The notes under the pieces were generated by a model, which saw nothing but the letters and a program-made list of their open reading frames with translations, ran no database searches and had not been told where the DNA came from. Below, piece after piece: positions 45,861 through 57,325 of a stretch of 64,000 bases of DNA (position 1 is its first letter; every line of letters begins with the position of its first letter). The position numbers and the translations under genes are program-made. Source of the DNA: Eunapius fragilis (Eukaryota; Porifera; Demospongiae; Spongillida; Spongillidae); NCBI GenBank assembly GCA_963681505.1, contig OY811982.1:8369044-8433043 (forward strand), in the 5' to 3' direction.

Positions 45861-45962
45861 TGTACTATTATGTGCATGACGCATGCGCACGGGTGGGGGG
45901 GGGGGGGGGGATCTTATTGGAATTGTGTTCATTCTGGGAGTTGTCTTGTTTCGGCTATCGGC
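45861..45962 (+). repeat. 5' LTR of gypsy 2 (shared part)
   Basis: tgtactattatgtgcatgac...gtttcggctatcggc, with a G tract at 45895-45910. The LTR may extend to ...taacattaca at 45972, directly before the primer-binding site. Confidence 0.85.
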
Positions 45963-45972
45963 TAACATTACA

Positions 45973-45985
45973 TGGTGGCAGCATG
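45973..45985 (+). promoter_or_regulatory. Primer-binding site of gypsy 2
   Basis: TGGTGGCAGC follows attaca; TGG pairs with a tRNA CCA end. The gag ATG at 45983 overlaps its end. Confidence 0.7.
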
Positions 45986-47170
45986 GCATTTCAGGTTACC
46001 CCGCCAGAACCATTTATTTTTGCTCGTCCGGAAGAATCGCCGAAGTGGATAAGGCGCTTCGAGCGATTCCGCCTAGCAACGAGACTCGAAACAAAATCCG
46101 AAGAAAAGCAGATTAGCATGTTGATATACTGTATGGGGGACGATGCGGATGACATCCTTCGTTCTTTCCGCTTATCGCAGGAGGATTCAAAGAAGTACGA
46201 AACGGTCCGAAATAAATTCGAAACCCATTTTGTGAAGAGAAGAAATCTGATATTTGAATGGGCAATAGTCAAACAAAGGAAACAGGAGGTTGGAGAATCA
46301 ACGGATGCATTTGTTATGGATCTGTACTCATTGGCAGAGCATTGTGACTACAGGGATATACGGGAAGAGCTGATTAGAGACAGGATTGTTGTTGGAATAT
46401 TAGACAGAGTTCTGTCAGAGAAGCTTCAGATGGATGCCACTCTCACCCTGGAAAAAGCAGTTTCTTTAGTGCAACAGTCAGAGAGTGTTAAGAAACAGCA
46501 AGTGCTACTTCGAGGAGACAAGAGTTTGCCTGGTTGTGTAGAGGCTGTAACACACAGCACACAGTCACTGAAGTGTGGGAATTGTGGGAGGAGCCCACAA
46601 CATGATCGTGCTCATTGTCCAGCAAGAAATGCTACATGCAATAAGTGTGGGAAGTTTGGACATTTCCAGGTGGTCTGCCGCTCAACAATGGGGAGCCGAG
46701 GGGGAGGAGTACAAGCAGTATACCTCAACACTGTAACAACAGAAGGTAATGACAAACCGTGGATAGTGACACTGCTACTTAACGGTCACCCCACAAAATT
46801 TAAGATGGACACAGGAGCAGATGTAACTGTAATACCAAACACGGTATTACGAAAACTACACCAAGTGAAGCTCTCTCTACCTGATAGGCAATTGATTGGC
46901 CCCAACAATCAAAAATTGTCTGTTAAAGGGTGTTTTGAACTGATGGAAGGAGCGAAGCCATATGCATTGACTACACCAAGGCGAATAGCTATACCTCTTC
47001 TACCACAAGTGAAGGCTGAGCTTGAGAGGATGGAAGCAATGGGAGTTATCACTAGAGTAGACGGCCCAACAGAATGGTGTGCAGGCATGGTAGTGGTTCC
47101 CAAATCCGAGGATCATGTACGAATCTGCGTGGATCTCACAAGGCTGAATGAGAGTGTCCGCCGCGAGTGA
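45983..47170 (+). pseudogene. Gypsy 2 gag, protease and start of RT (internal deletion)
   Basis: Starts MAFQVTPPEPFIFARPEESP. Capsid-like region: KWIRRFERFRLATRLETKSE...FVMDLYSLAEHCDYRDI, REELIRDRIVVGILDRVLSE. Zinc knuckles: CGNCGRSPQHDRAHC (irregular) and CNKCGKFGHFQVVC (CX2CX4HX4C). Protease: FKMDTGADVTVIP. Then SVKGCFELMEGAKPYALTTP jumps straight to RRIAIPLLPQVKAELERMEA, so roughly 100 residues normally between protease and the RT fingers are missing, in frame. RT start: GVITRVDGPTEWCAGMVVVP, RICVDLTRLNESVRRE, then TGA at 47168 where Arg is usual. Confidence 0.92.
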
Positions 47171-48424
47171 CATCCGCTGCCAGCAGTGGAACAGATTTTG
47201 GCTCAGATATGTGGTGCCAAATACTTCTCAAAACTTGACGCTAATTCTGGGTTTTGGCAGATACCGCTTTCACCAGAGTCATCCCTACTCACAACATTTA
47301 TCACACCATTTGGAAGGTTTTGTTTCCGCAGATTGCCCTTTGGTATCACATCAGCTCCAGAACACTTCCAAAAACGGATGTCATTAATTCTAGATGGGAT
47401 AGAGGGTGTTCTGTGCCTAATGGATGACGTTCTCATACATGGAAGAACGCAAGAGGAGCATGATGCCCGATTACACCAAACCCTTAAAAGGATACAAGCA
47501 GCTGGTCTCACTTTAAACAAGGATAAATGTGTATTTTCAAAAACATCAGTGAAGTTTCTTGGTCAAGTTATTGACTCGGATGGAATTAGACCGGACCCAG
47601 ACAAGATTAAGGCAATTCTTGATGTTCAGGAACCTCAGAATATCAGTGATATTAGACGATTTATTGGTATGGTAAACCAGTTGAGCAAGTTTTCTCCTCG
47701 GATTTCTGATAAGATGAGACCCCTGTGTGAATTGCTATCCAAGAACAATCAGTGGTGTTGGGGAGAATCACAGAAAATGGCCTTCAGGGAAGTAAAGACT
47801 ATGCTAACATCAAGTCCTGTCTTAGCACTGTTTGACCCCAGCTTGGCAACAACTGTATCAGCTGATGCATCATCATTCGGCTTAGGAGCTGTATTGCTGC
47901 AGACGCAGAAGTCAGGAGAGCTAAGACCTGTTGCTTATGCTTCCCAAGCCATGACGCCAACAGAGGTTCGCTACGCCCAGATTGAAAAGGAGGCATTAGC
48001 ACTGACATGGGCATGTGAGAAGTTTGGTGATTACTTGGTTGGCCTGAAGTTCCATATATTCACAGACCACAAACCGCTAGTACCCCTACTGAGCACAAAA
48101 CGCTTGGATGAACTACCACTACGGGTGCAAAGATTTAGGCTGAGATTAATGCGATACTACTTCACGATCTCACATGTTCCTGGTAAAGACATGACAATAC
48201 CAGACGCATTGTCTAGAGCACCCACAACAGAAGCTACATTGAATGAAGAAGGCTTTCAGGATGAAGTGAATGCATATGTTAATGTGGTGATTAAGAACCT
48301 ACCTGCATCACAGTGTCGCATTCAACAAATCAGGAAACACCAGGAGGAAGATGCTGTCTCAGACAAGTCTCAAAATTTTGTTATGGTGGATGGCCAGATA
48401 CAAAGATCATACCAAATGAAATAA
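47171..48424 (+). pseudogene. Gypsy 2 reverse transcriptase and RNase H
   Basis: Same frame as gag after the single TGA. HPLPAVEQILAQICGAKYFS, KLDANSGFWQIPLS, RLPFGITSAPEHFQKRM, catalytic LMDDVLIHG, LTLNKDKCVFSKTSVKFLGQ, PDKIKAILDVQEPQNISDIR. RNase H: VSADASSFGLGAVLLQ, RYAQIEKEALALTWACEKF, FTDHKPLVPLL, VPGKDMTIPDALSRAP. All visible catalytic residues (MDD; D, E, D of RNase H) are present. A frameshift near 48390 ends the frame before integrase. Confidence 0.93.
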
Positions 48425-49803
48425 AGCCTTACCATTCTGTCTCATCAGAACTGTCGGTAGAGAAGGGTCTTCTTCTGCGAGGATCACGAATTGTTATCCC
48501 TCACTCTCTACAGGCAGATATCTTAGCACAGGTACATAGGGGCCATCAAGGAATTACTAAGTGCCGGGAACGTGCACGACAATGTGTATGGTGGCCTGAG
48601 CTGTCTCAACAGCTGGAAGAAGTTGTGTGTAGATGTCGTACATGTTGCAAGGAACAGTTGCAGAGAAGTGAGCCGCTTATGGAATCTTCTTTACCTAGCT
48701 TACCTTGGCAGAAGATAGCAATGGATTTGTTTGACTGGCAAAATTCTGCTTACCTCATAATAGTAGATTACTATTCACGATTTATTGAGGTTGCTAAGCT
48801 CCCTCCACAGAACAACAGCCCATGAGGTGATAGAGCAGATTAAAGTCCTCTTTGCTCGCCATGGTGGAGGAAGTGATGTCAGACAATGGACCTCAGTTTG
48901 CCTCATCTCAGTTTCAAAACTTCAGCAGAGATTATGGGTTTGATCACATCACCAGTAGCCCTCTGTACCCACAGTCTAATGGAGAAGCGGAGCGTGCGGT
49001 GAAAACAGTAAAAGGATTGTGGAAGAAGAATGAAGATCCACTTCATTCCTTGCTAATTTACAATGCAACACCTCTACAGCTGGGATACAGTCCCGCGGAA
49101 CTCCTGATGTCTAGAAAACTAAGGACAAATCTCCCTATGATACAAAACCTGAGACAGCCAAGAGTCCCAAATTTCCATAAGGTGGAACAAAAAGACAAAG
49201 AAGCTAAGCAGAGACAGAAGTGGAATTTCAATGCCCACCATGGTGCTAGACCTCTACCAACCCTACTGACTGATGACAAAGTGTGGGTGACAGATCGTAA
49301 AGAAGAAGGGATTGTAATGGAGGAGATTTTCCCACAATCTTATGTAGTAAATACACACTCAGGAACATTCAGGAGAAACATAAAGTGCCTTGTATATATT
49401 AACCATGCAGAGGAGAGGAATATGCAATCAGGCCGTGATGGCATGCCTCTTGAAGGGGAAAGTGTAGGAGTTAACATGACTGAAAATGGTCATCAGGAAG
49501 AAGCCCATTTCAAAAGAAATCATCAGAGTGAGATAGAGGATCCCCCAGAAGTTGTTCAGAGAGAGGATGACCACAGTAGAGTTGTTTCGGAGCAAACAGA
49601 TACAAGTGACACTGTATCAAGTGATATCCAAGTGAATGAACAGGAGCCTGAAGTGTCTTTCTCCAATGATGATGGTCAAAATCCAGCTCATCATGATAAA
49701 GGTAAAGGGCAACCCGCTAACCAGCAGGACCGAAGAGATGGATCATCAATACGAAGAAGGAGTGGACGAATATCCAAGCCTGTGCATTATTTTGGAACTT
49801 AAC
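48392..49803 (+). pseudogene. Gypsy 2 integrase (two frameshifts)
   Basis: Zinc region QVHRGHQGITKCRERARQC and CRCRTC; core IAMDLFDWQNSAYLIIVDYY (first Asp), then frameshifts near 48815 and 48862, then EEVMSDNGPQFASSQF (second Asp) and YPQSNGEAERAVKTVKGLW (Glu). The DDE triad is complete, unlike in gypsy 1. The C-terminal half has DDKVWVTDRKEEGIVMEEIF, RRNIKCLVYI, an acidic/polar tail and RRRSGRISKPVHYFGT, a common ending of metazoan gypsy polyproteins. Confidence 0.92.
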
Positions 49804-49816
49804 TTAAACAGGGAGA

Positions 49817-49910
49817 TGTACTATTATGTGCATGACGCATGCGCACGGGTGGGGGGGGATCTTATTGGAATTGTGTTCATTCTGGGAGTTGTCTTGTTTC
49901 GGCTATCGGC
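49817..49910 (+). repeat. 3' LTR of gypsy 2
   Basis: Same sequence as the 5' LTR but with a G8 instead of the ~16-G tract, ending ...ctatcggc. It is preceded by the purine-rich aaacagggaga (49806-49816), the probable polypurine tract. Confidence 0.85.
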
Positions 49911-49915
49911 ACGAG

Positions 49916-52080
49916 GTCAGAAAAAATCGTAAGCAGGCGATGCCAGCAAGAATTCTTGGGGCCGACTGAATACCAAATGGCGACACCGATCCACGAAGAG
50001 CCCGTTCTCCCATAACATATACCCAACAACCATCTGTCGTCTGGGTGGACCATGGTACCAGACGATAAGCGCTGCGAATCAGTATCGACTTTAGCCAACA
50101 AGGTACCTCGGCCCAGGCTTAACACCACGCCGCCAGGTCTATAGTATCTTTGACGCTGCTCCCAAAGATCCACTATCATGCAGGTGAAACTTCCCTGATG
50201 AACCCTTGGGCACAAGACCCATGGGGCTGCGTGTACCCGCGGGAATCCGCATGCAAGATTCAAAGGTCTTGCCCATGCTGCCTTTTCTCCTCATCCAAGT
50301 ACCTAGAGATCAGCTGGCCCCATCCTGGCTCGCAGAAACCATGTTACTCCGAGCATCTCTGATGATCAAAACCAATGCAGAACCCATCGCGCAAGCCAGC
50401 CGCTACGATGTGCCCAGCAAACCCTCATCAGGATGCCCGTCCACCAGGGCTTAGGCCCACTGCTCCCATCTTAACAGAGTATTCAAATGGCAAAGGAATC
50501 CTGGTGCTTTCCATGGGTGCCGCGGCCGGCAACCATCCAAATCCCACGGATCAGCAGTGCAGCAATACCTCATGTATCAGTCCAGAGTGGTTTGCGCCTA
50601 TACCATGTGCATACCAAGTGGCTCACGTTCCCTTCCGCAATAAAATGATCCTGCTTACAGAATATCGATATCAATGCCATACACTGAAATCACACCAATT
50701 AAGAATACTCCCTGCGTATATGCACCCCAGTCATTGATGGCTCGCAGTGTCCAAGTGTCCCGACGTGTCGATCAGCCGACTGCTAATCATATAATGGGTG
50801 TGGGGTACAGGCGAGGACGAGTACACACCGATATCGGATGCTGTGCTTCACAGGACGAACACTCATGCGCAGCGCTAGTACCTACATGTTCCTGAATTAA
50901 TTAAACAACCGGCATACCACGCGCCTGGAGAGCCCTCCCGCTCGCACAGCGGAGCCTCCGGATGCCATATCAGCTACCAGCAAACGCACCTCTTTCACAC
51001 TGCAGGACATGTCCTGATCCTCCTGCATCGGTGGGTAGTCTGCTGCCAACTGTGCCACCGATGCACACACGTCGCAGTGCACACCAGTGGTCACCTTACC
51101 GTAAAGCACACTGAATACAACGACAAATCACCACCGACCACCGCTCTCAGACGACTTCTGCACCTCCATCGATACCTCCTGCCGAAACAACCACTGACCG
51201 CACCACAAACAACCCACCCCCTTCAAGGTCATAGGCAGCATGCCTCCATATCGCTTGCACAGCCCCCGGACGTCGAAACCCCAGTCGATTCCCGACAGCT
51301 GTACCCCCGGTGGGTTCATGAGCCCCCGCTCCTCCCAATAACAAACCCATGGCTGGGTCACGCAACATTGACGAACCCCCGGCGGAGTTAATTGAGGCAG
51401 TCTGCCTCCGATGTACTAGGACCGAATTCCCCCAAACGAAGGAGGATACCTGCTTGGGTAACCCCCGGCTGGGTCATATTGAGGCAGCCAGCATGCCTCC
51501 TTTGTGCTGGGACCGAATGCACCCGAAAGAAGGATACCTGCTTGGGTAACCCCTGGCTGGGCCATATTGAGGCAGCCAGCATGCCTCCGATGTGCTGGGA
51601 ACGAATGCCCCCGAACGATTCAGGATACCCGCTTCGATAACCCCCCGGCGGGGGCACATTGAGGCAGCATGCCTTCGATGTGCTGGGAACGAATGCCCCC
51701 GAACAGGCTGCATACCTCCGACTGCTTCCCGGCCCTCGCCTGCCATCACATTACTAGTCTATTACCCAAACGAACCGCACCGCTCTGAGGCTGGTCCAGC
51801 AACGCCACCCCATTGAGGGACCCCGAGGCCGGAGCATCTCTACCCCCTACGCCCACGCGAAATGACAGCCACGTTAAGAACCGGACCAAGCGACAAACAG
51901 CAAGGACAAAACCCATGCTCTTCAAGCCCCACCACCTACCAGAAGCTGCCCGTAGCACAGGTGGAGTATTCTCCCACAATACAATCCTCGTCAACTCAAG
52001 CAGACGACAGTAGCCAACTCCCCAACGGTCCCCCTAAGCCTTTGCATCCTCGCGTCAGCATCACTCTCTATATCCGCTAG
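49916..52080 (-). pseudogene. Tyrosine-recombinase retroelement, 5' half with RT start
   Basis: Minus-strand RT blocks near 50110-49935: GRGTLLAKVDTDSQRL, VHPDDRWLLGI, LWENGLFVDRC (shifted) and PFGIQSAPRILAGIA. The next recognisable RT block (LGVPIADEK) is on the other side of gypsy 2, so the ~50 residues carrying the YxDD active site are missing. 50270-52080 should hold the gag-like N-terminal part; it is GC-rich with many short frames, but I recognise no domain there. Ordinary CDS annotation is not supportable. Confidence 0.8.
51391..51722. repeat. ~90-bp tandem repeat, ~3.7 copies
   Basis: Units begin ttgaggcagccagcatgcct and contain gatgtgctgggaacgaatgc, cccgaac and ggatacctgcttgggtaacc. 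They sit upstream of the RT of the recombinase element. Confidence 0.9.
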
Positions 52081-52454
52081 TTCCACCTCCAAATTCATAA
52101 CCAAACTAAAAAACAATGATAAAAACAAAAGCAAAATACCATGCGCACCTAAGCTCAACAAAAGGGGCCTGCCGAATGAAGCGCATGCGCATATCGGTCC
52201 ACTAACCTCAGTTAACCAGTACAGCTAACTTACCCTTTACATTAGAGCAATGAATATATAATGATCAACGGGCCCACTTATTGAAACGTTACGTGGCTAA
52301 GCAGTTGCCTGGGAATTAAAAATAATAACCCTACTCTGAATTTTTGGGGGTAGGCTACTAATAATCAGGACTAATTGCACGCAAAAAATTTTATTTATGA
52401 ACTGTTTGAGAAATGTAACATTTTCTTCATTTTCAATTTCACAAAAATTTCATC
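52081..52454. other. AT-rich junction stretch
   Basis: Nothing recognised between the recombinase element and the minisatellite in front of the helicase exon. Confidence 0.5.
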
Positions 52455-52668
52455 CTGGGGGTGTGGTGTTCACGTATGTCACCTGGGGGTGTGGTGTTCA
52501 CGTGTGTCACCTGGGGGTGTGGTGTGGTGTTCATGTATGTCACCTGGGGGTGTGGTGTTCACATGTCACCTGGGGGTGTGGTGTTCACATATGTCACCTG
52601 GGGGTGTGGTATTCACATATGTCACCTGGGGGTGTGGTATTCACATGTCACCTGGGGGTGTGGCTTGG
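52455..52668. repeat. ~26-bp minisatellite, ~8 copies
   Basis: Unit gtcacctgggggtgtggtgt + tcacat(at), directly upstream of the helicase exon acceptor, in its intron. Confidence 0.95.
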
Positions 52669-52711
52669 TGTGTCACAAATATGGCTTCTAGTGGGTATCT
52701 TTTTCCTTCAG

Positions 52712-52884
52712 TATCAGGGAAGACCACAGACCATATCATCATCGGTACAGCTGGTACCCGTGCTTGACTCGATATTGAAGAAGAAAGCTTTTGACCCCAA
52801 GAAGATCAAGTTGTTTGTCCTTGATGAGGCTGATGTTATGATCGCTCAGCAGGGACAGCAAGACCAGACTGTCAGGATACAGAA
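52712..52884 (+). CDS. Exon of a DDX19/Dbp5-type DEAD-box RNA helicase (frameshifted)
   Basis: Acceptor tctttttccttcag and donor gtgagt bound a 173-bp exon. It encodes TTDHIIIGTAGT (motif Ib region; GTPGT is usual), then, after a one-base shift at a run of three C (52759-52761), LDSILKKKAFDPKKIKLFVL and DEADVMIAQQGQQDQTVRIQ. The FDPKKIKxFVLDEADVMIAxQGxQDQ run is the signature of DDX19/Dbp5, an ATP-dependent RNA helicase that remodels mRNPs at the cytoplasmic face of the nuclear pore. LDEAD is motif II (Walker B). The shift is either a base-call error or a true mutation. No neighbouring exon is found in the window, so it may be a lone duplicated exon. Confidence 0.8.
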
Positions 52885-52967
52885 GTGAGTTACTTGATGT
52901 GTGTGCTAGAGACACAAGTATGTGTTAATTTGCAAGATGACCATCAAGTGCCATTGTCACATCACCT

Positions 52968-53130
52968 TTCTCATCCTCCCCTCTCCTCCTCTCTCCTTCC
53001 CTCTCCTCCCCTCTCTCCTCCACTCCTCCCCTTTCCTCCCCTCTCCCCCTCTCCTCCCACCTCTCCCTCTCCTCCCTTCTCCTCCCCTCTCCTCCCCTCT
53101 CCTCCCTCTCCTCCCCTCTCCTCCCCTCTC
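52968..53130. repeat. (CTCCTCCC)-type polypyrimidine tract
   Basis: About 160 bp of almost pure C/T following the helicase exon. Confidence 0.95.
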
Positions 53131-53190
53131 CTATATGCCATCCACTTTCTCATAGAGAATGTCTTTATTACTTGTATGCAAGGCTTCCAT
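53127..53190. repeat. Palindromic MITE 'K', terminal fragment
   Basis: tatatgccatccactttctc + atagagaatgtctttattac, joined to module L of composite copy E exactly as at 40230-40290. Confidence 0.75.
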
Positions 53191-53288
53191 CTCTAGGTGA
53201 GCAGATCTAGAAGTAGCTTGTCAACACATCACAAAATAAATTGCACATCCACCAAGAAAGAAAGGTTCCAATGCCGCGCACACATTCA

Positions 53289-53336
<48 letters not shown>

Positions 53337-53340
53337 CACA

Positions 53341-53396
<56 letters not shown>

Positions 53397-55310
53397 TGCA
53401 CACGGAAATTCCAATGCTACTTAGGATTAGTGGTTCTGGTGAGGATGACTGTCAAGTTTGCTACACATATGACCAAATGCAAAGCGTATGGAAGTCACCA
53501 ATAACATGTTCAAAAGAAACACTGCCCAGATCCGAAAAAATACATTAAATGACACCAAGTGCTCTGATCCTCAGGTGGGTAAACGACCGAATGTCTCATT
53601 AATTGCAGAGTCCTAAACACAAAGACAATAGCCTATCTGCGTGTCACCCCATGGGTGACTTCCATGGGTGGCTTTGTATCTGATCATAGCAAACCAACAG
53701 CATACCCACCAGAACCACTCATTCTAAGTAGCACTGGTTTGTGTGTGTGTGTGTGTGTGTGGGTGTGTGTGGGTGTGTGTGGGTGTATGTGTGTAGCATT
53801 ATACATGGGCCCCTTCTAGGAAGCTTCATTCATCTCTTGTGATACATGTAGATCCACTCAGAATAATAGGGACCTTAGTAGACCTACTTTTAACTGGTAT
53901 ATAAGCCCGGCCGGAATATTTTTCCTGCTGTCAGTAATCACAAAATTAAGATCTGGGCCCTGGAAATATTATATAACAAGGGAAGCTAATAAATAGTAAG
54001 TCCTAAACCTCTCAATGGTACACACTCAGAACTTCAGCGTATATTATAGTGATTGGCATGGGATAGTTATCAGTGTGTGATGAGTGTGCGTGCGTAAATG
54101 GATGGATGTAATGGATTATGGGACATGAGGCATGGTATGTCATGATGTGGTAGGTACTGTGAAACAGGAACAAATAATAGTCCAGAACATACAACACATC
54201 AATCCAGTACAAATAACCAATGGGGTGAGGGGTTGGGGCAATGCCCTTCCACTGACAAAAGTGTTGGGGTATTTGCCTCTATGGCCTCGATGCTCCTAAA
54301 CCACTAACACACAGTCCAGTTACATGCGTAAAAAGCACGTCAGTGATATGGAGGCCTTTGGACATGACTAGAGGAAACCGTGGGATCTGAGCATACAGTG
54401 GATGGCATGAGTCTGAAAAGACATACTACCATTTTTGTTGTGATACAATTATGACCACTAAAGAAATAGAAGGTAATGTTATTTGGACATGTACGACCAA
54501 ACATAAAGACAATGAATCTGAATATAAACATAACAAAAATATTTGAGAAAGAGGTTGTTAGTAGACCTACGTTTCACCGGAATATAAGCCCAGCAGGAAT
54601 ATTATTATTACTGCTGTATCCCAAAAGATTAAGATCAGGGCCCTGGAAATTTTATATACTGAGAAGGTAATAAAAAGTAAGTTCTAAGTCATTTTAAACC
54701 TCTCAATGATACACACTCAGAATTTCAGCGTATACAGTGATTGGCATGGGATAGTTGTGAGTGTGATTGTATGAGTGTGTGAGTGTGCATGATGTGGTAG
54801 GTGCTGTGAGACAGGAACAAATAGTCCAGTACATACAACACATCAGTCCAGTACATACAACCAATGGGGGGAGAGGGCAATGCACTTCCTCTGACAAAAG
54901 TGTTGGGGCATTTGCCCCCATGGCCCCTGGTGTTCCTACGCAACTATGTATACAACACACAGTCCAGTTACATGCATGAAAAATGCATCAGTGACATGGA
55001 CATGACAATGTTGAGGAGACCATGGGATATGAGCATGCAATGGGGGGCATGAGTCTGAAAAGACATACTAAAATTTTTATGCAGATACAATTATGACCAC
55101 TAAAGAAATAGAAGGTAATGAATTATTTGCACATGTAGGACCAGCATAAAGAGAAAGAGGTTGTATAGTAAGTCAGTGAAAGCACTGTTACCAAAAGACA
55201 GGAAAATGGACAAAGCTTATGAGTGAATCTATGTAGCACTCAACATTACAATTTACAGTGTGTACAGCAAGGGGAAAAGAAGAGTGTGCTATGGTAGCTG
55301 TGACATGAGA

Positions 55311-55345
<35 letters not shown>

Positions 55346-56226
55346 TGGTTCATGGGTGTGTCTGCCAGCCATGCAGATGACAATGGGCATTTAAAATACA
55401 TTTGCCTGCAGAACGCAAATCTCGACAATAAGGAAGGGTGTTATGTGTTCCAGCCTAGCTGAGCTGCATGCGGCTTTAACCTCGACCACGCCTCTCCCCT
55501 AGCCTAGCTGATACACCGTGCACTATATATCATGACTCTGACGTACGTTTATAGGTTGTGAGCCTATAAATGGCCACGCATTGATTGGCACCCAAAGAAT
55601 TTGACCGAATCGACAGGGACACGATTTCTACATAATATATAGAGCACGCGTATCGGTACTGGTAGTACGTACCGTGTTGTGTATGGTGATGGTAGCTGAA
55701 TCCACGCATTTCGATCGCTTAACACATCTTGTTCGTTATAGAAGAGAACCACTGACGTTTGTAAGTAGCGGAAACACGGTCAGTTGTACATGTTAATATA
55801 GTGGCATGGGCACGGGAGGTTATTGTATATTCATGTGCTCCGAGAAGCGGGAACCAGGTTGTAATAGGTTTATTGAACGAGAAGTGTGCAATTACTTTGC
55901 AAAGCTGCATCTCCGTAATGGATGAAGTAACAATTAACGAAATAGACAAATCGATAGGTACAGGACCCCTCTGCGTATAAACCGAATTTGAAATGAATTG
56001 AGATTTCCTGCCAATAGATATGGCCAGTTTGAACCCCAAGGAGTATCGGATGTTGCAACACAGGCACAAAGCTAATGCAAGACCTCAAAATCTTATACTT
56101 TACCTTATAGAAGTGGTGTAGTATGAAGTATTGTAAATAGGAAGTCAATAGCGTTTACCGTTCGGAAGTTATAGCGATTCAAATGTGAATCATTTCTATA
56201 ACTTTTATATTTAATAGCGTCATTTT
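53190..56226 (+). mobile_element. Composite repeat, copy E (N-O block doubled)
   Basis: L 53190-53280, (CACG)n 53283-53397, M 53400-53735, (GT)n 53738-53790, N 53795-54005, O 54010-54330, P-like 54340-54560, second N 54560-54730, second O 54730-54970, P 55000-55480, U 55500-56226. Module M here has the same atgggtgacttccatgggtg block and hairpin ends as the other copies. The CA arm has been replaced by CACG units. Confidence 0.8.
53283..53397. repeat. (CACG)n microsatellite
   Basis: About 28 CACG units with one CA interruption; a CpG-rich variant of the CA arm found in copies A, C and D. Confidence 0.97.
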
Positions 56227-57325
56227 CGCCGAAACTGTCCCACATAATAAATATCGTACGTCAGATATGCACGATATCACATAGAACCCCCCTCCTGGCA
56301 ATTGTCCCTCCCCCAGTGGCCCTAAAAACAGGGACTTCAAAATGCCAGGAGAAGTTAGTGATGGATTTGTATTAATTTGGGACACTTTCCTAGAAAATGA
56401 CCCATCGCTATAATATAAGGGACAGTGTCCAGCAAAATCACCCTTCTGTGTAGTTTTTCAACTTTTCAAATTTTCTCATTTTCCGTGAGCTTCTATCAAT
56501 GGTCCTTACGCATTCTAAATTCAACTATCCATCATAAGGTACTGAATTAGTCATACATTTCGATGCGAGAGCTATTTTTCTTTTGATAAAGTATCATAAG
56601 GGTGATTTTGCTGGACACTGTTGCATATAAAAGTTAAGAAAATGATTAACGTTTGAATCGCTATAACTTCCGAATGGTATTAACTTGCTATTTTCAACAC
56701 TTCATACGACACCATTTCTACAAGGTAAAATAGATTTTTTGGTCATGCATTAGCTCCGTGCCAATGTTGCAAAGTTGATACCCCTTGAGGTTCACACTGG
56801 CCATATCTTTCAGCAGGAAATCTCAATTCACTTCAAATTCTATTTACACACAGAGGGATCATGTACCTATCGATTTGTCATGGTCATTAATTTTTTCTTC
56901 ATCCGTTATGGAGATATAGCTGTGCAAAGTGCGTGCACGGTTTCCGATTTACGTCAGTGAATTAGACATTCAATATATGGGAGGCGAGTACCTAAATCAT
57001 TGGGCATGAATCAAGCGGGAAACGGTGCAAGCACTTTGAACAGCTATATCTCGGTAACGGATATAGTAAAACTTAACGAACAGGACAGATCTGTTTGAAC
57101 ACCAAAGGGAATCAGACGTTGCAACACAGGCACAAAGCTAATGCAAGACCTCAAAATCTATTTTACCTTATATAAATGGCGTAGTATGAAGTGTTGAAAA
57201 TAGCACGTAAACAGCGTTTACCGTTCCAAAGATATAGCGATTTAAAGATTAATCATTATTATAGCTTTTATAAATGCATGTACATAGCGAGCGGTCATTT
57301 TCTCGGAAACTGTCCCATTTATTTT
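56227..57325. repeat. Extra diverged U modules, alternating orientation
   Basis: 56630-56960 is a plus-orientation U (aaaatgattaacgtttgaat, agctccgtgccaatgttgca, tgtacctatcgatttgtc, atggagatatagctgtgcaa); 56990-57325 is a reversed one ending ggaaactgtccca. Between them 56422-56448 and 56597-56620 form an inverted pair (agtgtccagcaaaatcaccc). The result is a U-U-U cluster head to head. Confidence 0.75.

Larger units (their letters stand above)
45861..49915 (+). mobile_element. Ty3/gypsy LTR retrotransposon 2 (inserted in the recombinase element)
   Basis: Plus-strand element of about 4.05 kb with ~100-bp LTRs, a TGGTGGCAGC primer-binding site and gag-protease-RT-RNase H-integrase. Left flank and right flank are both parts of the minus-strand tyrosine-recombinase element, so this is a nested insertion. 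cgag occurs just before the left LTR (45857-45860) and after ...tcggca at the right end (49912-49915), a possible 4-bp duplication. The right LTR lacks the final ctaacattaca of the left one. Confidence 0.88.

Noticed and set aside
49901..49921. tcggcacgagg at the end of the gypsy 2 3' LTR, identical to part of a common cDNA cloning adaptor
   Set aside because: The sequence before it matches the 5' LTR and that after it reads as recombinase-element RT, so chance similarity is more likely than vector contamination.
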